NCBI GenBank assembly: GCA_017999235.1
Contig: JAGOBN010000001.1
Coordinates: forward strand, 8,600 to 25,311
Length of the DNA stretch: 16,712 nucleotides
Direction: 5' to 3'
Source: Anaerolineales bacterium
Lineage (GTDB): Bacteria; Chloroflexota; Anaerolineae; Anaerolineales; UBA6663
Below are positions 1 through 6,677 of the stretch, in pieces; within the stretch, counting starts at the first letter, position 1; the number at the start of each line of letters is the position of its first letter. Below the pieces are notes generated by a model, which was given only the letters and a program-made list of their open reading frames with translations, was not told where the DNA came from and searched no databases. The position numbers were made by a program, and so were the translations under genes.

Positions 1-52
1 TAGAATCCCGCCCGTCGCGTATCCGGTCCGTTGTGTTGAAAGAAGGTCCCTT

Positions 53-382
53 ATGGCCCGCGCCACTTCCGTTCAGGATGTCTTTGCCGCTATGCCGGCC
101 CGCTATCAGGCGGCCCCCGCCGGCGATCTGCAGGCGGTGATCCAGTTTGAGCTTTCCGGCGAGGGGGGCGGCCAGTATGCGGTGACCTTTGCCGGCGCCA
201 CCTGCAGCGTCCAGCCGGGTTCGGCGCCGGCGCCGACCTTGATCTACAGCTCCACGGCCGCGGATTTTCTGAGCCTGGTCAACGGCGAGCTCAACCCGAT
301 GGCCGCTTTCATGCAGGGCAAACTGCAGCTCAAGGGTGATGTATCCCTGGCGCTCAAGCTCCAGGGCGTCTTCGGCGCCTAA
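53..382 (+). CDS. SCP2 sterol-binding domain protein
   Basis: A 109-residue protein that is a single SCP2-type domain (sterol carrier protein 2 fold, a hydrophobic pocket for lipids). Visible signs are the amphipathic start, the mid-domain run of beta strands, and the typical ending near residues 84-107, where F-M-x-G-K-L is followed by K-G-D and then L-A-L-K-L-x-x-V-F. It has no signal peptide or membrane segment, so it should be cytoplasmic. The ATG at 53 is preceded by an AGAAGGT ribosome site. It is separated from the dcw cluster by a terminator, so it probably belongs to a different transcription unit. Its ligand cannot be read from the sequence. In bacteria such stand-alone domains occur beside many kinds of genes, so no cell-wall role is claimed. 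Confidence 0.8.
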   Translation: MARATSVQDVFAAMPARYQAAPAGDLQAVIQFELSGEGGGQYAVTFAGATCSVQPGSAPAPTLIYSSTAADFLSLVNGELNPMAAFMQGKLQLKGDVSLALKLQGVFGA

Positions 383-399
383 AAGCGCTGGTGTTTTGG

Positions 400-428
400 C
401 GGCCAGCCGCGAGCGGCTGGCCGTTTTT
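400..428 (+). terminator. Rho-independent terminator after the SCP2 gene
   Basis: The arms 400-409 and 414-423 form a 10-bp G+C-rich stem (CGGCCAGCCG with CGGCTGGCCG) closed by a CGAG loop and followed by five T residues (424-428). It starts 17 bases after the stop codon of the SCP2 gene. It would isolate that gene from the mraZ promoter downstream. Confidence 0.85.
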
Positions 429-483
429 GATTCCCGCCGCCTCGGAATCCGACCCGACGACTCCTTAAAAGATACTGCCTCTA

Positions 484-511
484 TTGCTCCAGGGGGATTC
501 TGATATATACT
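484..511 (+). promoter_or_regulatory. Candidate sigma70 promoter of the dcw operon (Pmra)
   Basis: A TTGCTC -35 element (484-489) and a TATACT -10 element (506-511, five of six consensus bases) are separated by 16 bp. This is one of the few A+T-rich patches in the window. The expected transcription start near 518 gives a leader of about 75 bases before mraZ. The MraZ-box repeats begin right after the -10 element, as expected for a repressor site. The start site itself is inferred. Confidence 0.65.
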
Positions 512-512
512 C

Positions 513-546
513 TGGGAGTTAGTGGGGAAAAGTGGGTCAAAGTGGG
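513..546 (+). promoter_or_regulatory. MraZ-box operator: four TGGG repeats, 10-bp period
   Basis: TGGG occurs at 513, 523, 533 and 543, an exact 10-bp spacing that puts all copies on one face of the helix. The last three share the wider form A-G-TGGG, with A residues before it in the last two. MraZ proteins of Escherichia coli and of mollicutes are known to bind tandem TGGG- or AAAGTGG-type repeats with this spacing upstream of their own gene. The array overlaps the expected transcription start, which suggests autorepression of the whole operon. Confidence 0.8.
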
Positions 547-567
547 ACGCCGAGGCAACTCGGCGTC
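546..567 (+). promoter_or_regulatory. mraZ leader hairpin with GCAA tetraloop
   Basis: GACGCCGAG (546-554) and CTCGGCGTC (559-567) pair perfectly around a GCAA loop, a stable GNRA tetraloop. No T run follows, so it is not an ordinary terminator. It lies between the MraZ boxes and the mraZ ribosome site (AAAGGGTGA, 576-584), inside the predicted 5' leader. It shares its first base with the fourth TGGG box. A role in RNA stability or in control of initiation is possible but only inferred. Confidence 0.6.
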
Positions 568-593
568 TGTCCGTTAAAGGGTGATTAGAACGT

Positions 594-1043
594 ATGTTCA
601 TGGGTGAGTACACCCACGCGCTCGACGAGAAAGGCCGGCTGACCATCCCGGCCCGTTTTCGCGAGGCGCTTGCTCAGGGGGCCGTGATCACCCGCGGCTA
701 CGAACGCTACTTGCTGATCTACACCGCCGAGGCTTTTGCGGCCCTGACGGCGCGCGCGCGGACGCTCAGCCCCACCGACCCCGACCACCGCGCGCTGCTG
801 CGCCTGGCCTTCTCCGGCGCCAGCGAGGCGGAGCCCGATAAGCAGGGCCGGATCTTGCTGCCGGCCTTCCTGCGCGAGTATGCGGTTCTGGACGGCGAGT
901 GCGTCATCGTCGGCGTGGGGGATTATATCGAAGTCTGGAGCCGGGCCGGCTGGGACGAGCAGCTGGCCGTGATCAATGATCCCGGCCTCAATGCCCGGCG
1001 CTTCGCGGGCATGAACCTGGCGCTCGACCCGCCGGCGGGCTAA
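594..1043 (+). CDS. mraZ: Transcriptional regulator MraZ
   Basis: A 149-residue DNA-binding protein made of two SpoVT/AbrB-like half domains, close to the family's usual length. The first half opens with the signature M-F-M-G-E-Y-x-H-x-L-D-E-K-G-R-L (residues 1-16). The second has the matching D-K-Q-G-R-I-L-L-P at 82-90. Members of this family form ring-shaped oligomers that bind tandem TGGG repeats and repress the dcw operon. The four-repeat array upstream fits autoregulation. The start at 594 keeps the full N-terminal signature and follows AAAGGGTGA at 576-584. RsmH is encoded four bases downstream, the usual partner gene. Confidence 0.97.
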   Translation: MFMGEYTHALDEKGRLTIPARFREALAQGAVITRGYERYLLIYTAEAFAALTARARTLSPTDPDHRALLRLAFSGASEAEPDKQGRILLPAFLREYAVLDGECVIVGVGDYIEVWSRAGWDEQLAVINDPGLNARRFAGMNLALDPPAG

Positions 1044-1047
1044 GGCC

Positions 1048-1953
1048 GTGGCCGGCAGCCATCTTCCGGTCCTGTACGCCGCGGTCTTAGACAGCGTGCA
1101 GCCGCGGCCGGGCGGCTTCTACATTGACGGCACGCTGGGCGCCGGCGGCCACGCGGCCGGCCTCCTGGAACGCTCGGCCCCGGACGGCCGGCTGCTCGGC
1201 CTGGACCGTGATCCCGTGGCGCTGGCCCAGGCCCGCGCGCGGCTGGCGGAATTTGGGGACCGCGCGCAGGTGGTGCAGGCTTCGTATCTGCGCCTGGCGG
1301 AGTTCGCGGCGCCGGCCAGCGCCGATGGGATCGTGCTGGATTTGGGGCTCTCGTCCCTGCAGTTGGACGACCCGGCGCGCGGTTTCTCGTTTCAGGGCGC
1401 GGGGGCGCTGGATATGCGCTTCGGCCCGGACACGGAACTGACGGCGGCCGAGATCGTCAACGAGTGGCCGGTCGACGAGCTCGCCGACGTGCTCTTTGAC
1501 TACGGCGAGGAGCGCCACAGCCGGCGGATCGCGCGGGCGATCGTGGCGGCCCGGCCCGTGCTTGGGACGCAGGCCCTGGCGGAAGTGGTGAGCCGCGCCC
1601 TGGGCGGCCGGCGGGAGAAGATCCACCCCGCCACGCGCACGTTTCAGGCCCTGCGGATCGCCGTGAACGGCGAATTAGAAGCGGTGGCGGCGGTTCTGCC
1701 TTTGGCGGCCGGGCTGCTGCGGCCGGGCGGACGTCTGGCCGTCATCGCCTTTCATTCATTAGAGGACCGGCTGGTGAAGCGGTACTTCCGGGAGCTCAGC
1801 CAGCCCGTTGAGGATGCAAGTTCCGGGCCGGCCTGGCGGCTCCTGACCCGCAAGCCGATCGAAGCGACGCCGGACGAGACGGCGGCCAATCCCCGGGCGC
1901 GCAGCGCCAAACTGCGCGTGGTGGAGCGGCTGGCGGCGCCGGCGCCCGAATAA
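1048..1953 (+). CDS. rsmH: 16S rRNA (cytosine1402-N4)-methyltransferase RsmH
   Basis: A 301-residue S-adenosylmethionine-dependent enzyme that methylates N4 of cytosine 1402 in the decoding centre of 16S rRNA. Family motifs seen in order: H-L-P-V-L near residue 5, the cofactor loop D-G-T-L-G-A-G-G-H at 27-35, L-G-L-D-R-D-P at 50-56, then D-L-G-L-S-S-x-Q-L-D, a D-M-R-F stretch, [16 protein letters not shown] and N-P-R-x-x-S-A-K-L-R near the end. The GTG start at 1048 is four bases after mraZ, puts the N-terminal motif in place and suggests coupling to mraZ translation. No strong ribosome site is visible. The older name is mraW. Confidence 0.97.
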   Translation: MAGSHLPVLYAAVLDSVQPRPGGFYIDGTLGAGGHAAGLLERSAPDGRLLGLDRDPVALAQARARLAEFGDRAQVVQASYLRLAEFAAPASADGIVLDLGLSSLQLDDPARGFSFQGAGALDMRFGPDTELTAAEIVNEWPVDELADVLFDYGEERHSRRIARAIVAARPVLGTQALAEVVSRALGGRREKIHPATRTFQALRIAVNGELEAVAAVLPLAAGLLRPGGRLAVIAFHSLEDRLVKRYFRELSQPVEDASSGPAWRLLTRKPIEATPDETAANPRARSAKLRVVERLAAPAPE

Positions 1954-2045
1954 TGGCACAGAGTTTGCAGTGAGCGGCCTGACTCACCGAGCTTCCTAAT
2001 TCAGGCAGGGCGGGTGATACCGCCATCTGCCACTGGCGCCCAACG
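1954..2045 (+). other. rsmH-ftsL intergenic spacer with a hairpin
   Basis: This 92-base gap is the widest in the otherwise tight operon. Arms 2004-2013 and 2020-2031 pair through ten base pairs interrupted by a two-base AT bulge, with GTGATA in the loop. No T run follows, so it is not a typical terminator. The bases just before the ftsL ATG show no recognisable ribosome site. A GGGTGAT stretch, like the one used by mraZ, sits in the hairpin at 2012-2018. A processing site or translational control element is possible. Confidence 0.4.
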
Positions 2046-2498
2046 ATGCAAACCTTTTACCCGACTCAGCTCCTGCGCGCGTTTCGACAAGCCCCGTGGC
2101 GGCAGCAGACCCAACTGCTGGCCGGCCTGTTCATCGGCCTGCTGGTCTTGCTGGTGGTCGGCGGCCTGTACCTGGCGGTGGCCTCGCGCGCCGGCAACGC
2201 CGGCCGGGACCTGCAGAACCTGGAGTTCCGCAAGGCCGAGCTGCTGCGCGCCAACGATCAATTGCGGGCGGATCTGGCGGAACTGCGCTCGATGACGCGC
2301 CTGGCCAACCGCGCCCTGGAGCTGGGGTTCGCGCCGGCCGTCAACGCGCAGGTGCATTACCTGGCCGTGCCGAATTTCCCCACCACCCCCGCGCCGGCCA
2401 TGGCGGTGGAGCCGCCGGCCCCCGCGCCGGCCACGGCCTCGGCTTCGGCCGTGGAGTGGCTCGGTCAGACGCTGCAACAGCTGCTCGGAGGCGGGTAG
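2046..2498 (+). CDS. ftsL: Cell division protein FtsL-like
   Basis: A 150-residue single-pass membrane protein with the FtsL/DivIC layout. There is a short basic cytoplasmic start (residues 1-22), one hydrophobic segment (about 23-47), and then a heptad-like Leu, Arg and Glu-rich stretch (about 54-88) that should form an extracytoplasmic coiled coil. This ends in A-L-E-L-G-F-A-P, like the A-x-x-L-G-x-x-P ending common in FtsL. Residues 112-135 are rich in Pro and Ala. Sequence identity in this family is low, so the call rests on topology, size and its place between rsmH and ftsI. FtsL would pair with FtsB and FtsQ to activate FtsW-FtsI. The ATG at 2046 is the first start in frame. Confidence 0.85.
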   Translation: MQTFYPTQLLRAFRQAPWRQQTQLLAGLFIGLLVLLVVGGLYLAVASRAGNAGRDLQNLEFRKAELLRANDQLRADLAELRSMTRLANRALELGFAPAVNAQVHYLAVPNFPTTPAPAMAVEPPAPAPATASASAVEWLGQTLQQLLGGG

Positions 2499-2502
2499 CG
2501 CC

Positions 2503-4227
2503 ATGCAAGCCACCGTGTTCATCCGGCTGCGGCTGATCTTGATCGGCCTGGCGATTATCACCGGGCTGGTGGTGGTGCAGCTGCTGCGCATCGAGTTTGG
2601 TTCCGGCGAGTATTTCCAGGACCTGTTCAAGACCATCAGCTCCGTGCCGCGCGAGTTTGCGCCGGCGCGCGGGCGGATCTTTGACCGCAACGGTGAACTG
2701 CTGGCCACCAACGACGTTCAATACGAGTTGAGCATCTCGCCGCCCGGCGTCACCAACGTGGACGAGGTGGCCGCTACCCTCTCCAGCCTGCTGGATAAAT
2801 CCGTCAGCGAGCTGGAAGCGGCCGCCGAGAGCGAGGTTCCCTACGTGCTGGTGGCGCGGCCGGTGTCGGCCCAGATCGGCGACGCGATCAAGGCCCTGCG
2901 GACCTCCGGCGAAGCGCGCCTGAACGGCGTGGATTTGACGCCCATCCCGCACCGGCTGTATCCCGGCGGCAGCCTGGCCTCCCAGATCCTGGGGTTCGTG
3001 GGCTACACCGAGCAGGGCAAAACGCTGGGCTATATGGGCGTGGAAGGCTTCTATAACGACTGGCTCTCCGGCCGCCCGGTGCAGGGGATTCAAGAGATCG
3101 TGCCGTTCAACGCGCAGCTGGATCCGGTGCCGGACCAGGGCGCGGACCTGTACCTGACCATCGACCGCGATGTCCAATTCCTGGTGGAAGGGGCGCTGGC
3201 CAGCGCCGTGCAAATGTACGGCGCGGAGAGCGGCACCGTGATCGTCATGGACCCGCGCACCGGCGAGATTCTGGCGATGGCGTCCTATCCCACCTTTGAC
3301 CCGAAGGACTACGCGCGCCTGTACCGGGAGTCGCCGGCGGTCCTGCAAAACGCCGGGGTCAGCGCCCAGTACGAGCCGGGCTCGACCTTCAAGATCCTGA
3401 CCATGGCGGCCGCGCTGGACTCCGGCCTGGTCAAGCCGGACACGCCTTTTGTCGACACGGGCTTCCTGGAAGTCGGCGGCGTCCCCATCCGCAACTGGGA
3501 CGGCGGCGCGTGGGGGCCGGTGGATATGGTCGGGTGCATGCGGCACTCGCTGAATGTGTGCATGGCGTCGCTCTCCACCCAAATGGGGACGACCACGTTT
3601 TACAACTACCTGGCCGCCTTCGGCATCGGCCACCGCACCAACGTGGATCTGGCGGCCGAGATGGCCGGCCGGCTCAAACTGCCCGGCGACCCGGATTGGT
3701 ACGACTCCGACCTGGGGACCAATTCCTTCGGGCAAGGCGTGGCGGTGACGCCCCTGCAGCTGGTGACGGCCGTCTCGGCCATCGCCAACGGCGGGGTGAT
3801 GATGCAGCCGCACATCCTGCGGCGCGTGGAGAACGGCGGGCAGGCGCATGATACCCAGCCGCAGGTGCTGGGCCGGCCCATCCGCCCGGAAACGGCGGCG
3901 ACCCTGAACGCCATGCTGGCCCGGTCACTGGAAGAGGGCGAGGGCGATCAGGCCCTGCTGCCCGGCTACCGGATGGCGGGCAAGACCGGCACCGCCCAGA
4001 TCCCGATCCCCGGCGGCTATGACCAGAATCAGACCATCGCGTCGTTTGTCGGCTGGGGGCCGGTGGATGACCCGCAGTTTATTGTGCTCGTCAAACTGGA
4101 CAAACCGCGCACCAGCATCTGGGGTTCGGAGACGGCGGCGCCGGCCTTCGCGGCTTTGACCCAGCGCCTGGTGGTGCTGATGCAGATCCCGCCGGACGAT
4201 GTCCGGCAGGCCCTGGTCGCGCAGTGA
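2503..4227 (+). CDS. ftsI: Septal peptidoglycan transpeptidase FtsI (class B PBP)
   Basis: A 574-residue class B penicillin-binding protein that cross-links septal peptidoglycan outside the membrane. It has an N-terminal membrane anchor (about residues 8-29) and the pedestal motif R-G-R-I-F-D-R-N-G at 56-64. The transpeptidase domain carries all three active-site motifs: S-T-F-K with catalytic Ser294 and Lys297, S-L-N at 349-351, and K-T-G-T at 494-497. No C-terminal PASTA repeats are present. A GGAGG at 2487-2491, inside the end of ftsL, serves as ribosome site. The start is four bases after ftsL. It is expected to work with FtsW, encoded downstream. In many bacteria murE follows ftsI; here murF does. 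Confidence 0.96.
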   Translation: MQATVFIRLRLILIGLAIITGLVVVQLLRIEFGSGEYFQDLFKTISSVPREFAPARGRIFDRNGELLATNDVQYELSISPPGVTNVDEVAATLSSLLDKSVSELEAAAESEVPYVLVARPVSAQIGDAIKALRTSGEARLNGVDLTPIPHRLYPGGSLASQILGFVGYTEQGKTLGYMGVEGFYNDWLSGRPVQGIQEIVPFNAQLDPVPDQGADLYLTIDRDVQFLVEGALASAVQMYGAESGTVIVMDPRTGEILAMASYPTFDPKDYARLYRESPAVLQNAGVSAQYEPGSTFKILTMAAALDSGLVKPDTPFVDTGFLEVGGVPIRNWDGGAWGPVDMVGCMRHSLNVCMASLSTQMGTTTFYNYLAAFGIGHRTNVDLAAEMAGRLKLPGDPDWYDSDLGTNSFGQGVAVTPLQLVTAVSAIANGGVMMQPHILRRVENGGQAHDTQPQVLGRPIRPETAATLNAMLARSLEEGEGDQALLPGYRMAGKTGTAQIPIPGGYDQNQTIASFVGWGPVDDPQFIVLVKLDKPRTSIWGSETAAPAFAALTQRLVVLMQIPPDDVRQALVAQ

Positions 4228-4243
4228 GCGGGTAACCGATTTT

Positions 4244-5662
4244 ATGCTGACGCTGGGGCTCGTCATCGAAGCTCTGACGGGCTACCAGGCCGCCGGCGGG
4301 CCGCAGATCGTCACCGATGTGGCGATCGACTCGCGGCTCAGTATTCCCGGCTCGCTCTTTGTGGCCCTGCCCGGCGAGCGCGTGGACGGCCACGACTATG
4401 TGGCGGCGGCTTTTGCCAGGGGCGCGGCGGTGGCGCTGGTGCAGCGGGCGATGCCGGCCGAGCTGGCGGTGGTGGACCTGCGCGAGCCGCTCACCTTTGA
4501 GCGCGCGGCCCAGATGCCGGCCCCGGTCTGCCTGCGGGTGGACGACACCCGGCAGGCGCTGCAGACCCTGGGCGCTTTCTGGCGCCGGCGCCTGACGGTG
4601 CGCGTGATCGGCATCACCGGCAGTGTGGGCAAGACGACGTCTAAAGAGTTGATCGCCGCCGTGCTGGGCACGCGGTACCGCACCTTTAAAACCGAGGGCA
4701 ATTACAACAACGAGATTGGACTGCCGCTCATGCTGCTCAAGCTGACCGAGGCGCATGAGCGGGCGGTGCTGGAACTGGGCTTCTACCAGCCCGGCGAGAT
4801 CGCGCAGTTGTGCGCCTGGGCGCGGCCGCAGGTGGGCGTGGTGAACAATGTCTACGCCGTCCACCTGGAACGGGCCGGCAGCCTGGACAACATAGTGCGC
4901 GGCAAAGGCGAGCTGGTGGAAGCCCTGCCAGCCGACGGCGTGGCGATCCTGAACCTGGACGACCCGCGCGTGATGACGATGCGGACGCGGACCCCGGCCC
5001 GCGTCTTTACCTATGGCCTGGACCCGGCCGCCGATCTGTGGGCCGACCACATTGAAAGCCAGGGCCTGGCCGGCCTGTACTTTCACCTGCACCACGGCCG
5101 CGAGACGCTGCACCTGCGCGTGCCGCTGCTCGGCCAGCATTCGGTCCACACGGCCTTGCGCGCCGCCGCGGTCGGCCTGGTGGAAGGGCTCACCTGGCAG
5201 GAGATCGTCGAAGGGCTTCAGTCGATCGGCGCCGTGCAGCTGCGTCTGGCGGCCGTGCAGGGGCCGGGCGGCAGCCTGCTGATCGACGACACCTACAACG
5301 CCTCGCCGGAATCGAGCATCGCCGCGCTCAACCTGCTGGGCGAGATCGAAGGCCGCAAGGTGGCGGTGCTGGGCGATATGCTGGAGCTGGGCAGCTTTGA
5401 AGCCGACGGCCACCGACTGGTGGGCCGGCGCGCCCGCGACGTGGTGGACCGGCTGATCACCATCGGGCCGCGCGCGCGCCTGATTGCGGAGGAAGCCCGG
5501 CGGGCCGGCCTGCCGGCGGCCGCGGTCACCGAGGTGGAGAGCGGCGACGCCGCCCTGCCGCTCCTGCGCGCGCTGATCGGGGCCGGCGACGTGGTGCTGC
5601 TCAAAGGTTCCCGCGGCCTGCGGCTGGACCGCCTGGTGCGCGCGTTGGGAGAGGGCGCATGA
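4244..5662 (+). CDS. murF: UDP-N-acetylmuramoyl-tripeptide--D-alanyl-D-alanine ligase MurF
   Basis: A 472-residue cytoplasmic Mur ligase that adds D-Ala-D-Ala to the UDP-MurNAc-tripeptide at the cost of ATP. The N-terminal substrate domain has the family's D-S-R pattern (near residue 30). The ATP loop G-I-T-G-S-V-G-K-T-T is at 123-132, followed by N-Y-N-N-E-I-G-L-P, typical of MurF. The K-G-E-L stretch carries the lysine that is carbamylated in this family. D-D-T-Y-N-A-S-P-E-S is also diagnostic, and the protein ends with L-L-K-G-S-R. The ATG at 4244 is preferred to 4199, because the shorter protein matches the family and the longer one would overlap ftsI. The stop overlaps the mraY start as ATGA. 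Confidence 0.96.
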   Translation: MLTLGLVIEALTGYQAAGGPQIVTDVAIDSRLSIPGSLFVALPGERVDGHDYVAAAFARGAAVALVQRAMPAELAVVDLREPLTFERAAQMPAPVCLRVDDTRQALQTLGAFWRRRLTVRVIGITGSVGKTTSKELIAAVLGTRYRTFKTEGNYNNEIGLPLMLLKLTEAHERAVLELGFYQPGEIAQLCAWARPQVGVVNNVYAVHLERAGSLDNIVRGKGELVEALPADGVAILNLDDPRVMTMRTRTPARVFTYGLDPAADLWADHIESQGLAGLYFHLHHGRETLHLRVPLLGQHSVHTALRAAAVGLVEGLTWQEIVEGLQSIGAVQLRLAAVQGPGGSLLIDDTYNASPESSIAALNLLGEIEGRKVAVLGDMLELGSFEADGHRLVGRRARDVVDRLITIGPRARLIAEEARRAGLPAAAVTEVESGDAALPLLRALIGAGDVVLLKGSRGLRLDRLVRALGEGA

Positions 5663-6675
5663 ACATCATGCGCGACGCGGCGTTTGCGCTGGCGGTGGGC
5701 GGCGTCACCTTCATCCTGGCCGTCATCTGGGGCGAGCCCCTGATCGCCATCCTGCGGCGCTTCCGCATCGGTAAGCAGATCCGCGTGGACGGGCCGCAGA
5801 CCCACCTGACCAAGATGGGGACGCCGACGATGGGCGGGCTGATGATCATCGTGCCGGTGCTGGGGATCACGGGCCTGCTCAACGCCGCCGGCCTGCTGCG
5901 CGGCACCTTTCAGGGCCGGTCGATCCTGCTGCCGCTGCTGGGGCTGGTGCTCTACACCGTGTTGGGCGCCGTGGACGACTGGCTGGGCATCCGCGGCGTG
6001 CGGCGCGGTGAAGGGATGCGCGGCCGGCAGATCTTCCTGTGGCAGAACATCATCGCGCTGATCATGGCGCTGGGCCTGTACTTTGTCCTGGGCATCCATT
6101 TTGTGGCCCTGCCGGGGTCGCCGTTCTGGCAGTTGGATTGGTGGCTGTATATCCCCATCGCCATGTTCATCATTGTGGGGATGTCCAACGCCGTGAACCT
6201 GACCGACGGCCTGGACGGCCTGGCCGGCCTGATCGCGGCCACCGCCTTCGCGGCGTATGGCGTGATCGCGCTGCTGCAAGGCCAGACCTTCCTGGTGCGC
6301 TTTTGCTTCACCCTGGTGGGCGCGTCCTTCGCCTTCCTTTGGTACAACGCCCATCCGGCGGAATTATTCATGGGCGGCTCGGCTTCTTATTCGCTGGGCG
6401 CGACGCTGGGGGTGGTGGCGCTGATGACGGGCCAGTGGGTGCTTCTGCCCATCATCGCCATCATCCCGGTCAGCGTGGCGCTGAGTGTGATGCTGCAGGT
6501 GGGCTACTTCAAACTCACCAAGCGGCTGACCGGCGAGGGCAAGCGCCTGTTCAAGATGGCGCCGCTGCACCACCACTTTGAGCTGGTGGGGTGGAGCGAG
6601 ACCCAGGTGGTGCAGCGGTTTTGGCTGGTGGCGCTGCTGGCGGCCATGCTCGGCGTGGCGCTGGCCTTACTCTAA
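5659..6675 (+). CDS. mraY: Phospho-N-acetylmuramoyl-pentapeptide transferase MraY, divergent
   Basis: A 338-residue polytopic membrane enzyme (about ten hydrophobic segments) that moves phospho-MurNAc-pentapeptide to undecaprenyl phosphate to make lipid I. MraY-specific motifs are clear: H-L-T-K-M-G-T-P-T-M-G-G, V-D-D at 105-107, N-A-V-N-L-T-D-G-L-D-G-L, and P-L-H-H-H-F-E. Three normally conserved residues differ. The motif F-M-G-D reads F-M-G-G with Gly240 in place of the aspartate, the lysine of D-D-x-x-K is Gly110, and the lysine of the G-L-x-A-R-x-K stretch is Ile125. Length is slightly below the usual 320-360. The start overlaps the murF stop by four bases, which implies coupling. Family membership is firm, but activity by the standard mechanism is not assured. 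Confidence 0.93.
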   Translation: MNIMRDAAFALAVGGVTFILAVIWGEPLIAILRRFRIGKQIRVDGPQTHLTKMGTPTMGGLMIIVPVLGITGLLNAAGLLRGTFQGRSILLPLLGLVLYTVLGAVDDWLGIRGVRRGEGMRGRQIFLWQNIIALIMALGLYFVLGIHFVALPGSPFWQLDWWLYIPIAMFIIVGMSNAVNLTDGLDGLAGLIAATAFAAYGVIALLQGQTFLVRFCFTLVGASFAFLWYNAHPAELFMGGSASYSLGATLGVVALMTGQWVLLPIIAIIPVSVALSVMLQVGYFKLTKRLTGEGKRLFKMAPLHHHFELVGWSETQVVQRFWLVALLAAMLGVALALL

Positions 6676-6677
6676 CC

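Noticed and set aside
1..6. TAGAAT as a -10 element for the SCP2 gene
   Set aside because: The -35 region lies outside the window, and TAG could equally be the stop of a preceding gene.
429..449. GATTCC and GGAATC inverted repeat after the terminator
   Set aside because: A six-base stem with a nine-base loop is weak and can arise by chance; no further support was seen.
471..476. GATACT as a second -10 element before mraZ
   Set aside because: No matching -35 hexamer lies at the proper distance, and the TATACT downstream is better.
2341..3849. Long - strand frame opposite ftsL and ftsI
   Set aside because: Same low-complexity His, Arg and Gln-rich composition and no motifs. The + strand frame holds all transpeptidase motifs.
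4091..5413. Long - strand frame opposite murF
   Set aside because: No domain is visible and it is antisense to a complete Mur ligase.
6591..6677. Upstream in-frame start for murD
   Set aside because: The extra 29 residues lie inside mraY in another frame, and the protein would start far before the nucleotide-binding strand.
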